Assembly: GCA_965208685.1 (NCBI GenBank)
Contig: CBDBPL010000007.1
Span: 1,116,001-1,180,000, forward strand
DNA from: JAJEFO01 sp965208685
GTDB taxonomy: Bacteria > Pseudomonadota > Alphaproteobacteria > Rhodobacterales > Rhodobacteraceae
Length of the DNA: 64,000 bases
Direction: 5' to 3'
Within the stretch, counting starts at the first letter, position 1. The number at the start of each line of letters is the position of its first letter. The position numbers were made by a program, and so were the translations under genes. Positions 8,912 to 17,704 of this stretch are shown here, one piece after another. The notes below the pieces were generated by a model. The model searched no databases and was not told the origin of the DNA. It saw only the letters and a program-made list of their open reading frames with translations.

Positions 8912-9445
8912 ATGACCGACCTCAGCAAAGGTGACGCGCGCGTCACTGGCAAGGTAAAGTGGTTTGATCCGTCGAAGGGATTCGGCTTTGTCGTTTCCGA
9001 TGAGGGCGGGCCGGACATCCTGCTTCATGCAAACGTGCTTCGCAACTACGGACAATCCTCCGTGGCGGACTCGGCGGGAATTGAAGTCGTGGTCCAGGAA
9101 ACGGCGCGAGGCATCCAGGCGATCGAGGTGCTGAGGATAGATCCCCCGGCAATGTCCGCGGCAGATGATGCCCTTCCAGATGGTGGTGAGTTCAACGAAC
9201 CGGTTGACCCGTCGTTGCCGCTGGAGCCGGCGCGCGTGAAGTGGTTCGACAAGGCGAAGGGGTTTGGATTCGCGAACGTCTACGGCTGCGGCGAAGACGT
9301 CTTTCTCCATATCGAAGTTTTGAGGCGCTCGGAGCTTGCCGACCTTCAGCCGGGAGAGGCGGTGTCAATCAGGGTCGTGGAGGGCAAGCGGGGTCGCATG
9401 GCCACTCAGATCGCGTCATGGGAAGCGGGCCTTAGATCCGACTAG
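8912..9445 (+). CDS. Cold-shock protein with two cold-shock domains
   Basis: Single-stranded nucleic-acid binding protein with two tandem cold-shock domains, a common alphaproteobacterial layout. Domain 1 is at about residues 12-75 with RNP1-like KGFGFVV; domain 2 is at about 105-170 with KGFGFANV and EDVFLHIEVL. A flexible acidic linker joins them. The aromatic and basic residues of both RNP1 motifs are present, so both domains should bind RNA. The upstream 290 bases include an AT-rich patch with an eight-T run (8831-8838), likely promoter or 5' leader. DUF192 follows two bases after the stop, so the pair is translationally coupled. Confidence 0.92.
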   Translation: MTDLSKGDARVTGKVKWFDPSKGFGFVVSDEGGPDILLHANVLRNYGQSSVADSAGIEVVVQETARGIQAIEVLRIDPPAMSAADDALPDGGEFNEPVDPSLPLEPARVKWFDKAKGFGFANVYGCGEDVFLHIEVLRRSELADLQPGEAVSIRVVEGKRGRMATQIASWEAGLRSD

Positions 9446-9447
9446 AG

Positions 9448-9909
9448 ATGCGGGCAGGATTCGGAATCGTGGCATTGCTTGCTGTTGCCGGCACGGCGTC
9501 GGCAGATTGCAATTTGGACCGAGTGGACCTGCGTGGCGACTGGGGGCGCGCAAGGTTCACCGTCGAGCTTGCGGATGACCCGGACGAACGGTCGCTAGGT
9601 CTGATGCACCGGGATGTCTTGCCATCGGGAAGCGGAATGCTCTTTGCATACGAAACGCCCCAGCGCGCGGTGTTCTGGATGAAGAATACCAGGATTCCGC
9701 TTGACATGATTTTCCTGACTCCGTCCGGAAGGGTGACAAGGGTCCACGAGAACGCGATTCCATTTGACGAAACGCACATAGATGGTGGCGAGGGCGTCAA
9801 GTTCGTGCTTGAAATCAACGGCGGCCTGTCTCGCAGGCTTGGCATCAATGAAGGAAGCGAACTTCGGCATCCGGTCATCGGACCGGACCCGGTCTGGCCC
9901 TGCGAATAG
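9448..9909 (+). CDS. DUF192 family secreted protein
   Basis: Small exported protein of unknown biochemical function, 153 residues. The signal peptide is residues 1-19 (GIVALLAVAGTASA, cleavage before DC). The DUF192 core is clear: RSLGLMHRD, GMLFAYETPQRAVFWMKNT, IPLDMIFL, and the terminal GVKFVLEINGG followed by a GI/V..G motif. The gene begins two bases after the cold-shock gene stop, which indicates an operon. No enzymatic residues are known for the family. Confidence 0.9.
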   Translation: MRAGFGIVALLAVAGTASADCNLDRVDLRGDWGRARFTVELADDPDERSLGLMHRDVLPSGSGMLFAYETPQRAVFWMKNTRIPLDMIFLTPSGRVTRVHENAIPFDETHIDGGEGVKFVLEINGGLSRRLGINEGSELRHPVIGPDPVWPCE

Positions 9910-10104
9910 ACTGCGGGAGGATGGATCGGAAGCGCGACGATGTGCATGGCCGGAGAGGTGCGGCTCAGGGATGCTTGATTCCCGGCATGCAGTGGCGTTT
10001 CGCCAGTTGATCGTGCCGCGTCCGGCAGTGCCGGGCCGATGGCTTGCGGGGGAATTTCTGAACCCTGGCAGGCAAGGAAGACTGCAATCTCAGGCACAAG
10101 CGAA

Positions 10105-10134
10105 TTGCCAAGGGGAAATTCTTTGCGGTATTGA
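10105..10134 (+). promoter_or_regulatory. Candidate tRNA-Pro promoter
   Basis: TTGCCA (10105-10110) and TATTGA (10129-10134) are separated by 18 bases, with the predicted transcription start about five bases before the mature tRNA. Assigned from spacing and position only. Confidence 0.4.
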
Positions 10135-10145
10135 GGCGACAGAGT

Positions 10146-10222
10146 CGGGGCGTAGCGCAGTCTGGTAGCGCACCTGTTTTGGGAACAGGGGGTCGGGAGT
10201 TCGAATCTCTCCGCCCCGACCA
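10146..10222 (+). tRNA. tRNA-Pro (anticodon TGG)
   Basis: Full cloverleaf of 77 bases. The acceptor stem is CGGGGCG/CGCCCCG, the D arm GCGC-AGTCTGGTA-GCGC and the anticodon arm CCTGT-TTTGGGA-ACAGG with anticodon TGG. The T arm is GGGAG-TTCGAAT-CTCTC. The discriminator is A and the 3' CCA is encoded (10220-10222). It reads proline codons CCN, mainly CCA/CCG. It stands alone between DUF192 and nrdJ. Confidence 0.97.
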
Positions 10223-10985
10223 GCGTCAGCAAGTAATTGGAAGTGCGCAGCTCGTCGCGGAGTTCGGTTCGACGCATGCTGCTCGCGGCGCGTGGGTTCT
10301 TGTGCGGCATCGCGCCTGAAACCCGGTGACATCGACGGCGCTTGCCGGACGCTGCGAGCGGCATGTCAGGAACCGAGGGCGCCAGATTCGTGGATTGTCG
10401 CCGCGGCTGGCTGTCGTTCATCGCGTAGCACGGGTTTTCGTGCCGCGTTCGCCGGTCAGGGTCGCGACGCGCATCCGAGTCGCGAGGTGATTCTATTTTG
10501 CATGTCGGCCGGCGGCACGAAATTCTGTCCATCGTCCCACTCAAGAAAAAACCTGACCGCCGAGGCGGGCGACGGCACCATTCGGGCACCTCGCGTGAGC
10601 CGTTAGCTTGGCAGCGTAAGCGCCTTATCTCGATTGACGGAATCGTGAAACTTGGGCGTCTCGCGCCGACCCAAGATGGCACGCACAACACGCTTGCCCG
10701 GGGTCCGCAGAATTTTTTGGATTTCCTGTTGACGAACCCCTTGGAAAAGCCGCAAGTTGTGTGAGCAGGTTGGGAGGCCACAACATGTTGTGGGGATTGA
10801 CGCGGACAGCATTCGAGCACCTTTGGCCCTCCAGGAAGGAAAGGGTCGTGCATGCACGCAACCACATGCACGGGACAGGTGCCGTCGTCACTTCTCTTGG
10901 CTGCACTGAATGTCGCCCTGACTGAGGCAGGCGAAGAAGACCGGAATGGCTCAAGCAAGACAAAGAACGGGGTCCAAGCAAGAAG
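10223..10985. other. Long leader/intergenic region before nrdJ
   Basis: About 760 bases without a credible gene. The only strong signal is the pair of NrdR boxes at 10747-10793. I looked for a cobalamin riboswitch (expected G+C-rich multi-stem RNA with a B12 box) and did not recognise one. The 190 bases after the boxes would form an unusually long 5' leader if transcription starts there. Confidence 0.5.
10747..10793 (+). promoter_or_regulatory. Tandem NrdR boxes upstream of nrdJ
   Basis: Box 2, CCACAACATGTTGTGG (10778-10793), is a perfect palindrome matching the NrdR consensus acaCwAtATaTwGtgt in its core. Box 1, AAGCCGCAAGTTGTGT (10747-10762), matches in the right half only. Their starts are 31 bases apart, exactly the three-helical-turn spacing known for NrdR box pairs. 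NrdR is the ATP/dATP-sensing repressor of ribonucleotide reductase genes. A TTGACG element lies at 10729-10734 and another at 10797-10802. Confidence 0.8.
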
Positions 10986-13900
10986 ATGAGAATCAAGCGT
11001 AGCTTTACGAAGCCAGGCCAGGACGCATACGCGTCCATCAAGTTCACGACGACGTCATCCGAGATCAAGAATCCGGACGGCACCGTCGTGTTCCGGCTCG
11101 ACAACGTTGAAGTGCCCGAAAGCTGGAGCCAGGTGGCGTCGGATGTTGTCGCACAGAAGTACTTCAGGAAGGCCGGAGTGCCCGCGCGCCTGAGGAAAGT
11201 GAAGGAGAGGGGTGTCCCGGATTTCCTTTGGCGTTCGGTCGCGGACGAAGCCGCGCTTGCCGAGATGCCCGAGGAGGATCGCTACGGAGGCGAAACTCGG
11301 GCAACTCAAGTCATCGACCGCCTGGCGGGAGCCTGGGCGTACTGGGGCTGGAAGGGCGGCTACTTTTCGTCGAAGGAAGACGCGCGGGCCTATTTCGACG
11401 AGATGCGCTACATGCTTGCGACGCAGCGTGCGGCACCGAACTCTCCGCAATGGTTCAACACGGGCTTGCATTGGGCATACGGCATCGACGGGCCGAGCCA
11501 GGGTCATCACTACGTGGATTACGCGACCGGCAAGCTGACCAAGTCCGGGAGCGCATATGAGCATCCGCAGCCCCATGCGTGCTTCATACAGTCCTGCGCC
11601 GACGACCTCGTGAACAGCGGCGGCATCATGGACCTGTGGGTCCGTGAGTCACGGCTCTTCAAGTACGGGTCTGGTACCGGGACCAATTTCAGCCTGCTCC
11701 GCGGAGCAGGCGAGCATCTGTCGGGCGGCGGCAAGTCATCGGGCCTGATGGGCTTCCTGAAGATCGGCGACCGTGCGGCCGGGGCCATCAAGTCGGGCGG
11801 CACCACCCGGCGCGCGGCCAAGATGGTGATCGTTGACGCCGATCACCCCGACATCGAGGACTTCATCAACTGGAAGGTCATCGAGGAGCAGAAGGTCGCT
11901 TCCATCGTGGCAGGCTCCAAGGTCCACGAACGCGAGCTCAATGGCATATTCGCGGCGATCAAGGCGTGGGACGGAGCGGAAGCCGATGCGGTCGATCCGG
12001 CGCGGAACGAGAGCCTCAAGGCTGCGATCCGGTCCGCGAAACAGTCGGCCATTCCGGAGACCTACATCAAGCGCGTACTTGACTACGCGAGACAGGGCTA
12101 CGAATCGATCGAGTTTCCGACGTATGACACGGACTGGGATTCGGAAGCCTATTCGAGCGTTTCGGGCCAGAACTCCAACAACTCGATCCGGGTCACGGAC
12201 GCGTTCCTGCGAGCAGTGAAGGACGATGGCGACTGGAAACTGTTCCGTCGTACCGACGGCGGGGTGGCAAGGACCGTCAAGGCGCGTGATCTTTGGGAGC
12301 AGGTCGGCCACGCCGCCTGGGCCTGTGCAGACCCCGGCATCCAGTACCATGACACGATCAATGCGTGGCATACATGCCCGGAGGCCGGAGAAATCCGCGG
12401 ATCGAATCCCTGTTCGGAATACATGTTCCTCGACGATACCGCCTGCAACCTGGCGTCCATGAATCTCCTCACGTTCCATGACGACGGGGAGTTCCAGGCA
12501 GACGACTATGTCCATGCAACGCGCCTCTGGACATTGACGCTGGAGATCAGCGTCATGATGGCGCAATTCCCGTCGAAGGAGATCGCGCAACTGTCCTACG
12601 AGTTCAGGACCCTCGGTCTCGGCTACGCGAACATTGGCGGCCTGCTCATGACCATGGGCCTGGGATACGATTCAGACGAAGGTCGGGCACTGGCAGGTGC
12701 CCTTACGGCGATCATGACCGGCGTGTCCTACGCGACTTCGGCCGAGATCGCGCGGGAACTGGGCCCGTTTCTGGGCTACGGAAAAAATTCCGAACACATG
12801 CTTCGCGTCATTCGCAATCATCGGCGTGCCGCACATGGTGAGACGACCGGATACGAGAAGATGAACGTCCTTCCCGTGCCGCTTGATCACGACAACTGCC
12901 CGGATGGCAGGTTGCTGGAACTGGCCGCGAAGACGTGGGACGACGCGCTCGAACTGGGCATGAAGCACGGCTACCGAAATGCCCAGGCCACGGTCATCGC
13001 ACCGACTGGCACGATTGGTCTCGTTATGGACTGCGACACGACAGGGATCGAGCCGGACTTCGCCTTGGTGAAGTTCAAGAAGCTCGCCGGGGGCGGTTAC
13101 TTCAAGATCATAAACCGCTCAGTGCCGGCGGCGTTGGAGACTCTTGGATACTCTTCCTCCCAGATCCGGGAAATCGTTTCCTACGCCGTCGGCCACGGGA
13201 CGTTGGCGAACGCCCCGGGTGTCAACCATGCAGCACTGGTTGGCCATGGATTCGGCAAGGCCGAAATCGACAGGATCGAGGAGGCACTGCCGTCCGCGTT
13301 CGACATTCGCTTCGTGTTCAACCAGTGGACCCTCGGCGAAGAGTTCTGCACGGCGACTCTCGGGATCCCGGAAGAGAAGCTGAACGATCCGGAATTCGAC
13401 CTTCTCCGCAGCCTCGGCTTCAGCAAGGCGGACATTGAAGCCGCGAACGACCACGTCTGCGGTTCGATGACGCTGGAAGACGCACCTCACTTGGCGAAAG
13501 GGCATTACCATGTCTTCGACTGCGCGAATCCGTGCGGGCGCAAAGGCAAGCGGTTCCTTCCCGTCGACAGCCACATCAAGATGATGGCTGCCGCTCAGTC
13601 GTTCATTTCGGGCGCGATCTCCAAGACGATCAACATGCCGAACGACGCGACCGTTGAGGATTGCAAGGCGGCCTACGAGCTGTCGCATCGGCTCGGCATC
13701 AAGGCCAACGCGCTCTATCGTGACGGTTCAAAGCTCTCGCAACCCCTGTCTGCGGCCCTTGTCGAGGATGACGACGAGGCGGCGGAGACACTTGAGGCGG
13801 GCACGCCGCATGAGAAGGCCGTCGTGCTGGCCGAGAAGGTCGTGGAAAAGGTCATTGTCAAGGAATTGGCGGGCGCGCGCAGTCGAATGCCCGAGCGGCG

Positions 13901-14666
13901 CCGCGGATACACTCAGAAGGCCATTGTCGGAGGGCACAAGGTCTACCTGAGGACGGGCGAGTACGGCGACGGCTCGCTTGGCGAGATCTTCATCGACATG
14001 CACAAGGAAGGCGCTGGCTTCCGGGCGATGATGAACAACTTCGCGATCGCCATCTCGGTCGGCCTCCAGTACGGGGTGCCGCTGGAGGAGTTCGTGGATG
14101 CCTTTACCTTCACGCGCTTCGAGCCGGCCGGCATGGTCCAAGGCAACGACTCGATCAAGAACGCGACATCGATTCTGGACTACATCTTCAGGGAACTGGC
14201 GGTCAGCTACCTAGATCGCACTGATCTCGCGCATGTGAAACCGGAAGGTCCGACATTTGATGACATGGGACGTGGCGAAGAGGAGGGCAAGCCGGACATT
14301 GCGGAGGCTTCCGCCGCAAGGGGCTCGACCCATGTAGAGTTGCTCAAGCGCGTCGCGTCCGCGGGCTACACGCGCGGCCGCGTGCCAAGGGAGCTGGTGC
14401 TCGTGGAAGGTGGCGCCAGCGCGGTCGCGGCGCTGGACCGCGCTGCCGCTTCAGCGGCGGCGGAGGCAATCGTGCCTGAACCAGGGGCGGCGTTGGCTGT
14501 CGGTGCATCCTCCGGTGAGGGAACGGTCGAGATAGGCGCACGAACCAAGGCCAGGATGCAGGGATATGAGGGAGATCCCTGCGGCGAATGCGGCAACTAC
14601 ACCTTGGTGCGCAACGGAACATGCATGAAGTGCAACACTTGCGGCGCAACGAGCGGGTGCAGTTGA
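10986..14666 (+). CDS. nrdJ: Adenosylcobalamin-dependent (class II) ribonucleotide reductase
   Basis: Reduces ribonucleotides to deoxyribonucleotides using a thiyl radical made from vitamin B12 coenzyme, independent of oxygen. Length 1226 is typical of the long alphaproteobacterial NrdJ. Visible parts: an N-terminal extension (1-100); the substrate-binding start NSPQWFNTG; a redox cysteine in HACFIQSCAD; the radical-cysteine motif NPCSEY with C476; NNSIRVTD; and the barrel strands FLPVDSHIKMMAAAQ and ISKTINMP. The C-terminal Cys-rich tail has C-x2-C and CMKC-N-TC motifs, where the reducing cysteines/zinc ribbon sit. It starts ATG with AAGAAG. It is probably the cell's main or only reductase, and is predicted to be under NrdR control. 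Confidence 0.97.
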   Translation: MRIKRSFTKPGQDAYASIKFTTTSSEIKNPDGTVVFRLDNVEVPESWSQVASDVVAQKYFRKAGVPARLRKVKERGVPDFLWRSVADEAALAEMPEEDRYGGETRATQVIDRLAGAWAYWGWKGGYFSSKEDARAYFDEMRYMLATQRAAPNSPQWFNTGLHWAYGIDGPSQGHHYVDYATGKLTKSGSAYEHPQPHACFIQSCADDLVNSGGIMDLWVRESRLFKYGSGTGTNFSLLRGAGEHLSGGGKSSGLMGFLKIGDRAAGAIKSGGTTRRAAKMVIVDADHPDIEDFINWKVIEEQKVASIVAGSKVHERELNGIFAAIKAWDGAEADAVDPARNESLKAAIRSAKQSAIPETYIKRVLDYARQGYESIEFPTYDTDWDSEAYSSVSGQNSNNSIRVTDAFLRAVKDDGDWKLFRRTDGGVARTVKARDLWEQVGHAAWACADPGIQYHDTINAWHTCPEAGEIRGSNPCSEYMFLDDTACNLASMNLLTFHDDGEFQADDYVHATRLWTLTLEISVMMAQFPSKEIAQLSYEFRTLGLGYANIGGLLMTMGLGYDSDEGRALAGALTAIMTGVSYATSAEIARELGPFLGYGKNSEHMLRVIRNHRRAAHGETTGYEKMNVLPVPLDHDNCPDGRLLELAAKTWDDALELGMKHGYRNAQATVIAPTGTIGLVMDCDTTGIEPDFALVKFKKLAGGGYFKIINRSVPAALETLGYSSSQIREIVSYAVGHGTLANAPGVNHAALVGHGFGKAEIDRIEEALPSAFDIRFVFNQWTLGEEFCTATLGIPEEKLNDPEFDLLRSLGFSKADIEAANDHVCGSMTLEDAPHLAKGHYHVFDCANPCGRKGKRFLPVDSHIKMMAAAQSFISGAISKTINMPNDATVEDCKAAYELSHRLGIKANALYRDGSKLSQPLSAALVEDDDEAAETLEAGTPHEKAVVLAEKVVEKVIVKELAGARSRMPERRRGYTQKAIVGGHKVYLRTGEYGDGSLGEIFIDMHKEGAGFRAMMNNFAIAISVGLQYGVPLEEFVDAFTFTRFEPAGMVQGNDSIKNATSILDYIFRELAVSYLDRTDLAHVKPEGPTFDDMGRGEEEGKPDIAEASAARGSTHVELLKRVASAGYTRGRVPRELVLVEGGASAVAALDRAAASAAAEAIVPEPGAALAVGASSGEGTVEIGARTKARMQGYEGDPCGECGNYTLVRNGTCMKCNTCGATSGCS

Positions 14667-15118
14667 TGACGCCGGACGGAGCTGCTTGCCAGGCTCTGTG
14701 CCGAGGAAAGGGCGGCGCTGCCGTGCAGCCCCGCCATGGTGTCGGGGGATCTCCCGCCCCCGAGACGAGATGCGGGGCACCGCCGACTGCTTGGGTTGGC
14801 TGTCTCCCGCCCGGAGAATTGCGTCTTGTGGTTCGACGGATGACGGGGCGGGTGCGCTCGCCCTGAACGCGGGTCAGGCCGCAGGCAGAAACCGGGCGGC
14901 ACAACAAGTGAGCCTGACAAGCGAAACTGGGGGGCCATGGCCCCCCAACTTTCCTTCCATAGCTCGCAGCGGTGCGATCGCTCAGGAGCGATCTTCACGC
15001 GAGGCTCAAGGTGTCCCGTTGATCGTGGAGGTCCAGGGCCGGTTCGGCAGGGTCATGGCTGCGAGAGAGACGGTTCAGGGGCGGGATTCCCGCATGTCGG
15101 ATTTCGTGGCCGACACGC
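14667..15118. other. Convergent intergenic region between nrdJ and ilvH
   Basis: No credible gene. It contains the perfect 20-base palindrome at 14928-14947 and otherwise nothing I recognise. It separates convergent transcription units, so transcription of both should end here. Confidence 0.5.
14928..14947. terminator. Perfect G/C palindrome, possible bidirectional terminator
   Basis: TGGGGGGCCATGGCCCCCCA is fully self-complementary and would form an 8-bp G-C stem with a CATG loop on either strand. It lies between convergent nrdJ and ilvH, the expected place for a two-way stop. There is no clear T run on either side, so intrinsic termination is uncertain. Confidence 0.35.
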
Positions 15119-15703
15119 TCAGGCCATTCCGCTCTCTGCGTCAATTTCACCCCTCGCCAGGGCCGCAACGCCGGTGCGCGCCAGTTCCTCGAGGCCAAGC
15201 GGCCGCATGAGTTCCGCGAATGCATCTATCTTGCTGGACGTTCCGGTCACTTCGAACACGAAACTGTCCAGCGTGGAATCCACGACCTGCGCGCGGAAGA
15301 TGTCCGCCAGCCGCAGGGCCTCGACCCGGACGTCGCCCTTTCCGACAACGCGGAAGAGGGCAAGTTCCCGTTCGACCGCCACGCCTTCAGTCGTCAGGTC
15401 ATGCACGTCGTGAACCGGCACGACCCTGCCGAGCTGCGCCTTGATCTGCTCGATGACCGATGGTGTGCCGGTGGTGACAACCGTGATCCGGCTGCGGTGG
15501 CCGGTGTGATCGATTTCCGCGACGGTCAGGCTCTCGATGTTGTAGCCGCGCCCCGAAAACAGCCCGATGACGCGCGCGAGGACTCCCGCCTCGTTGTCGA
15601 CGATCAACGCCAGCGTGTGCCTTTCCGTTACCTGTTCGTGGTAGTCACGGAGATCGTAGGCCGAATGGCTCGACGAGCCTTTCTTGATGTTCAGTGGTGA
15701 CAT
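15119..15703 (-). CDS. ilvH: Acetolactate synthase small (regulatory) subunit
   Basis: Regulatory subunit of acetohydroxyacid synthase, the first common enzyme of valine, leucine and isoleucine synthesis. It activates the catalytic subunit and mediates valine feedback. An ACT domain covers about residues 27-100 (LALIVDNEAGVLARVIGLFSG, RGYNIESLTVAEID); the C-terminal IlvN/H domain follows to about 180. Length 194 is slightly above the usual 160-190, because of a 25-residue N-terminal extension. It lies 83 bases downstream of the large-subunit gene in the same operon, so it shares the attenuator upstream. Confidence 0.94.
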   Translation of the reverse strand: MSPLNIKKGSSSHSAYDLRDYHEQVTERHTLALIVDNEAGVLARVIGLFSGRGYNIESLTVAEIDHTGHRSRITVVTTGTPSVIEQIKAQLGRVVPVHDVHDLTTEGVAVERELALFRVVGKGDVRVEALRLADIFRAQVVDSTLDSFVFEVTGTSSKIDAFAELMRPLGLEELARTGVAALARGEIDAESGMA

Positions 15704-15786
15704 GTCGTCTCTGGTGTCCTCATGGAGTCCGGGTGTTCTTTAGGGCGCATGGTTGCCTGACGGTCCGATGGCCGCACTTGCAGATC

Positions 15787-17550
15787 TTAGACCAGCACGG
15801 CGCCGGCCTCCTTGATCGCGCTGTCCGTGTCCGCCGTTTCTCCGAGCAGCATCTTGTTGTGCGGCTCGCCGGACGGGATCATCGGAAAGCAGTTTTCGTG
15901 CCTTTCGACCAGGCAATCCAAGATGACTGGTCCGTCATGGGCCAGCATTTCCTTGATCCCGTCGTCCACATCCGCCGCGTCGTCAACCTTGATGCCTTTC
16001 GCCCCGAAGGCCTCCGCGAGCTTGACGAAATCCGGCAGGGCTTCCGACCAGGAGTGCGAGTAGCGCTCGCCATGCAGCAGTTCCTGCCACTGACGAACCA
16101 TGCCGAGGCGCTCGTTGTTCAGTATGAACTGCTTCACGGGGAGACGATACTGCACCGCCGTGCCCATTTCCTGCATGTTCATGAGCCACGACGCCTCTCC
16201 CGCGACGTTGATGACCAAGGCATCGGGATGCGCCATCTGCACGCCAATGGAGGAGGGGAAGCCGTAGCCCATGGTTCCGAGCCCGCCGCTGGTCATCCAT
16301 CGCTTGGGGTCGTTCATGCCCATGTACTGGGCGGCCCACATCTGGTGCTGGCCAACTTCCGTGCAGATGTAGCGATCGGGATGGTCCTTGGTCAGCGCTT
16401 CCAGCCGATGAATGGCGTATTGCGGCCTGATCGTGCTGCCCGTTTGCTCGAACTTGAGGCAATCGATCTTGCGCCACTCGTTGATCTGCTCCCACCATTC
16501 CTTCACGGCCGGGGCGTCCGTCTTCGCGCCTCGCGACTTCCAGGTCTTGAGCAGGTCTTCCAGAACATGCGCGACATCGCCGATGATCGGCAATTCGGTG
16601 TGGATGACCTTGTTGATCGACGAGGGGTCGATGTCGATGTGGGCTTTCACGGAGTCCGGGCTAAAGTCCTGCACGCGCCCGGTGATCCGGTCGTCGAAAC
16701 GTGCACCGACGTTGATCATGAGGTCGCAGTCATGCATTGCAAGGTTGGCCTCGTAGAGCCCGTGCATGCCCAGCATTCCAAGCCAGTTCTTTCCGTTGGC
16801 CGGGTAGGCGCCCAGCCCCATGAGCGTGGACGTAACGGGAAAGCCAGTCTTGTCCACCAATTGTCGCAGGAGCTTGCACGCGCGCTCGCCCGAGTTGATG
16901 ACGCCGCCGCCTGTATAGAAGATCGGGCGCCTCGCTGTTTCGATCGCTTCCGCCAGGGCGGCAATGACTTCACCGTCTCCCTTGACCTTTGGTGCATAGT
17001 GGCCCGTCTGGGCTGCATCCGGTCCGATGTATGTTCCCGATGCGAACTGGACGTCCTTGGGAATGTCGACGAGCACGGGCCCTGGCCTGCCGTTCATGGC
17101 GACGTGAAATGCTTCGTGGATCGCGCTTGCGAGTCTGTCGGTCTCCTTGACCAGCCAGTTGTGTTTCGTGCAAGGTCGCGTGATGCCGACCGTGTCCGCC
17201 TCCTGAAAGGCGTCGTTGCCGATCATGAACGTCGGAACCTGGCCGGAGATCAGGACGATCGGGACGGAATCCATCAACGCGTCGGTCAAGCCGGTGACAG
17301 AGTTTGTCGCGCCCGGTCCGGACGTGACCAGAACAACGCCGGGCCGTCCGGTGGAACGGGCATAGCCTTCGGCTGCGTGGACCGCGCCCTGCTCATGGCG
17401 CACGAGGACGTGCCGGATCCGGTTTTGCTGAAAGACCTCGTCATAGATTGGAAGCACGGCCCCACCCGGGTAGCCGAACACGACGTCGACCCCTTGGTCC
17501 TGCAACGCTTTCACGACCATTTTCGCGCCGGTCATCTGCTCTTGTTCCAT
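15787..17550 (-). CDS. ilvB: Acetolactate synthase large (catalytic) subunit
   Basis: ThDP/FAD enzyme making 2-acetolactate from two pyruvates, or 2-aceto-2-hydroxybutyrate with 2-oxobutyrate. The ThDP-activating glutamate is in VRHEQGAVHAAEGYAR. The central domain carries STLMGLGAYP and NVGARFDDRITG, and the C-terminal cofactor domain is clear. One oddity: the metal-binding motif reads AGEASWLMN...ILNNE, with Glu-Ala instead of Asp-Gly/Ala. I believe this occurs in related marine alphaproteobacteria, but that should be checked. ATG 17550 is preferred because AGAGGG lies eight bases before it; an ATG at 17577 starts directly at the attenuator T run. Length is 587 residues. Confidence 0.94.
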   Translation of the reverse strand: MEQEQMTGAKMVVKALQDQGVDVVFGYPGGAVLPIYDEVFQQNRIRHVLVRHEQGAVHAAEGYARSTGRPGVVLVTSGPGATNSVTGLTDALMDSVPIVLISGQVPTFMIGNDAFQEADTVGITRPCTKHNWLVKETDRLASAIHEAFHVAMNGRPGPVLVDIPKDVQFASGTYIGPDAAQTGHYAPKVKGDGEVIAALAEAIETARRPIFYTGGGVINSGERACKLLRQLVDKTGFPVTSTLMGLGAYPANGKNWLGMLGMHGLYEANLAMHDCDLMINVGARFDDRITGRVQDFSPDSVKAHIDIDPSSINKVIHTELPIIGDVAHVLEDLLKTWKSRGAKTDAPAVKEWWEQINEWRKIDCLKFEQTGSTIRPQYAIHRLEALTKDHPDRYICTEVGQHQMWAAQYMGMNDPKRWMTSGGLGTMGYGFPSSIGVQMAHPDALVINVAGEASWLMNMQEMGTAVQYRLPVKQFILNNERLGMVRQWQELLHGERYSHSWSEALPDFVKLAEAFGAKGIKVDDAADVDDGIKEMLAHDGPVILDCLVERHENCFPMIPSGEPHNKMLLGETADTDSAIKEAGAVLV

Positions 17551-17577
17551 CGCGCCCGCCCTCTGTGTTCCGCGCAT

Positions 17578-17602
17578 AAAAAAGGCCCCCGGTTTCGGGG
17601 GC
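17578..17602 (-). terminator. Attenuator terminator of the ilvBH leader
   Basis: On the minus strand GCCCCCG-AAAC-CGGGGGC forms a 7-bp G/C stem followed by C and six T. This is a textbook intrinsic terminator, placed between the leader peptide and ilvB. The strand CCATGCGCC just before it (17600-17608) is exactly complementary to GGCGCATGG inside the leader peptide (17637-17645), giving a mutually exclusive antiterminator. Confidence 0.85.
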
Positions 17603-17628
17603 GCATGGGTGTCCGTTCAGGGATTCCG

Positions 17629-17679
17629 TTACCGGTCCATGCGCCATGTTCCCACAAGTACTACAGCCTTCGTTCCCAT
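17629..17679 (-). CDS. ilvL: ilvBH attenuation leader peptide (16 residues)
   Basis: Short reading frame MGTKAVVLVGTWRMDR ending TAA, read before the attenuator. The run Val-Val-Leu-Val (GTA GTA CTT GTG) is the control region: scarce valyl- or leucyl-tRNA stalls the ribosome there. That lets GGCGCATGG pair with CCATGCGCC, prevents the terminator and allows ilvBH expression. The peptide has no function of its own. Its start is about 20 bases after the predicted transcription start. The frame, codon content and terminator together make this call strong although it is too short for gene finders. Confidence 0.82.
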   Translation of the reverse strand: MGTKAVVLVGTWRMDR

Positions 17680-17704
17680 CGTCGGACTCCATTTCAGGCC
17701 AGAG

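Noticed and set aside
10223..10746. Possible cobalamin riboswitch before nrdJ
   Set aside because: I saw no B12-box-like sequence or plausible multi-stem arrangement; NrdR boxes explain regulation better.
9432..10958. 508-codon minus-strand frame across DUF192, tRNA-Pro and the nrdJ leader
   Set aside because: It crosses a tRNA gene and antisense coding sequence; composition is arginine/serine-rich and low in similarity.
10986..14666. Long minus-strand and shifted frames inside nrdJ
   Set aside because: They are shadows of the strongly conserved nrdJ frame, caused by high G+C.
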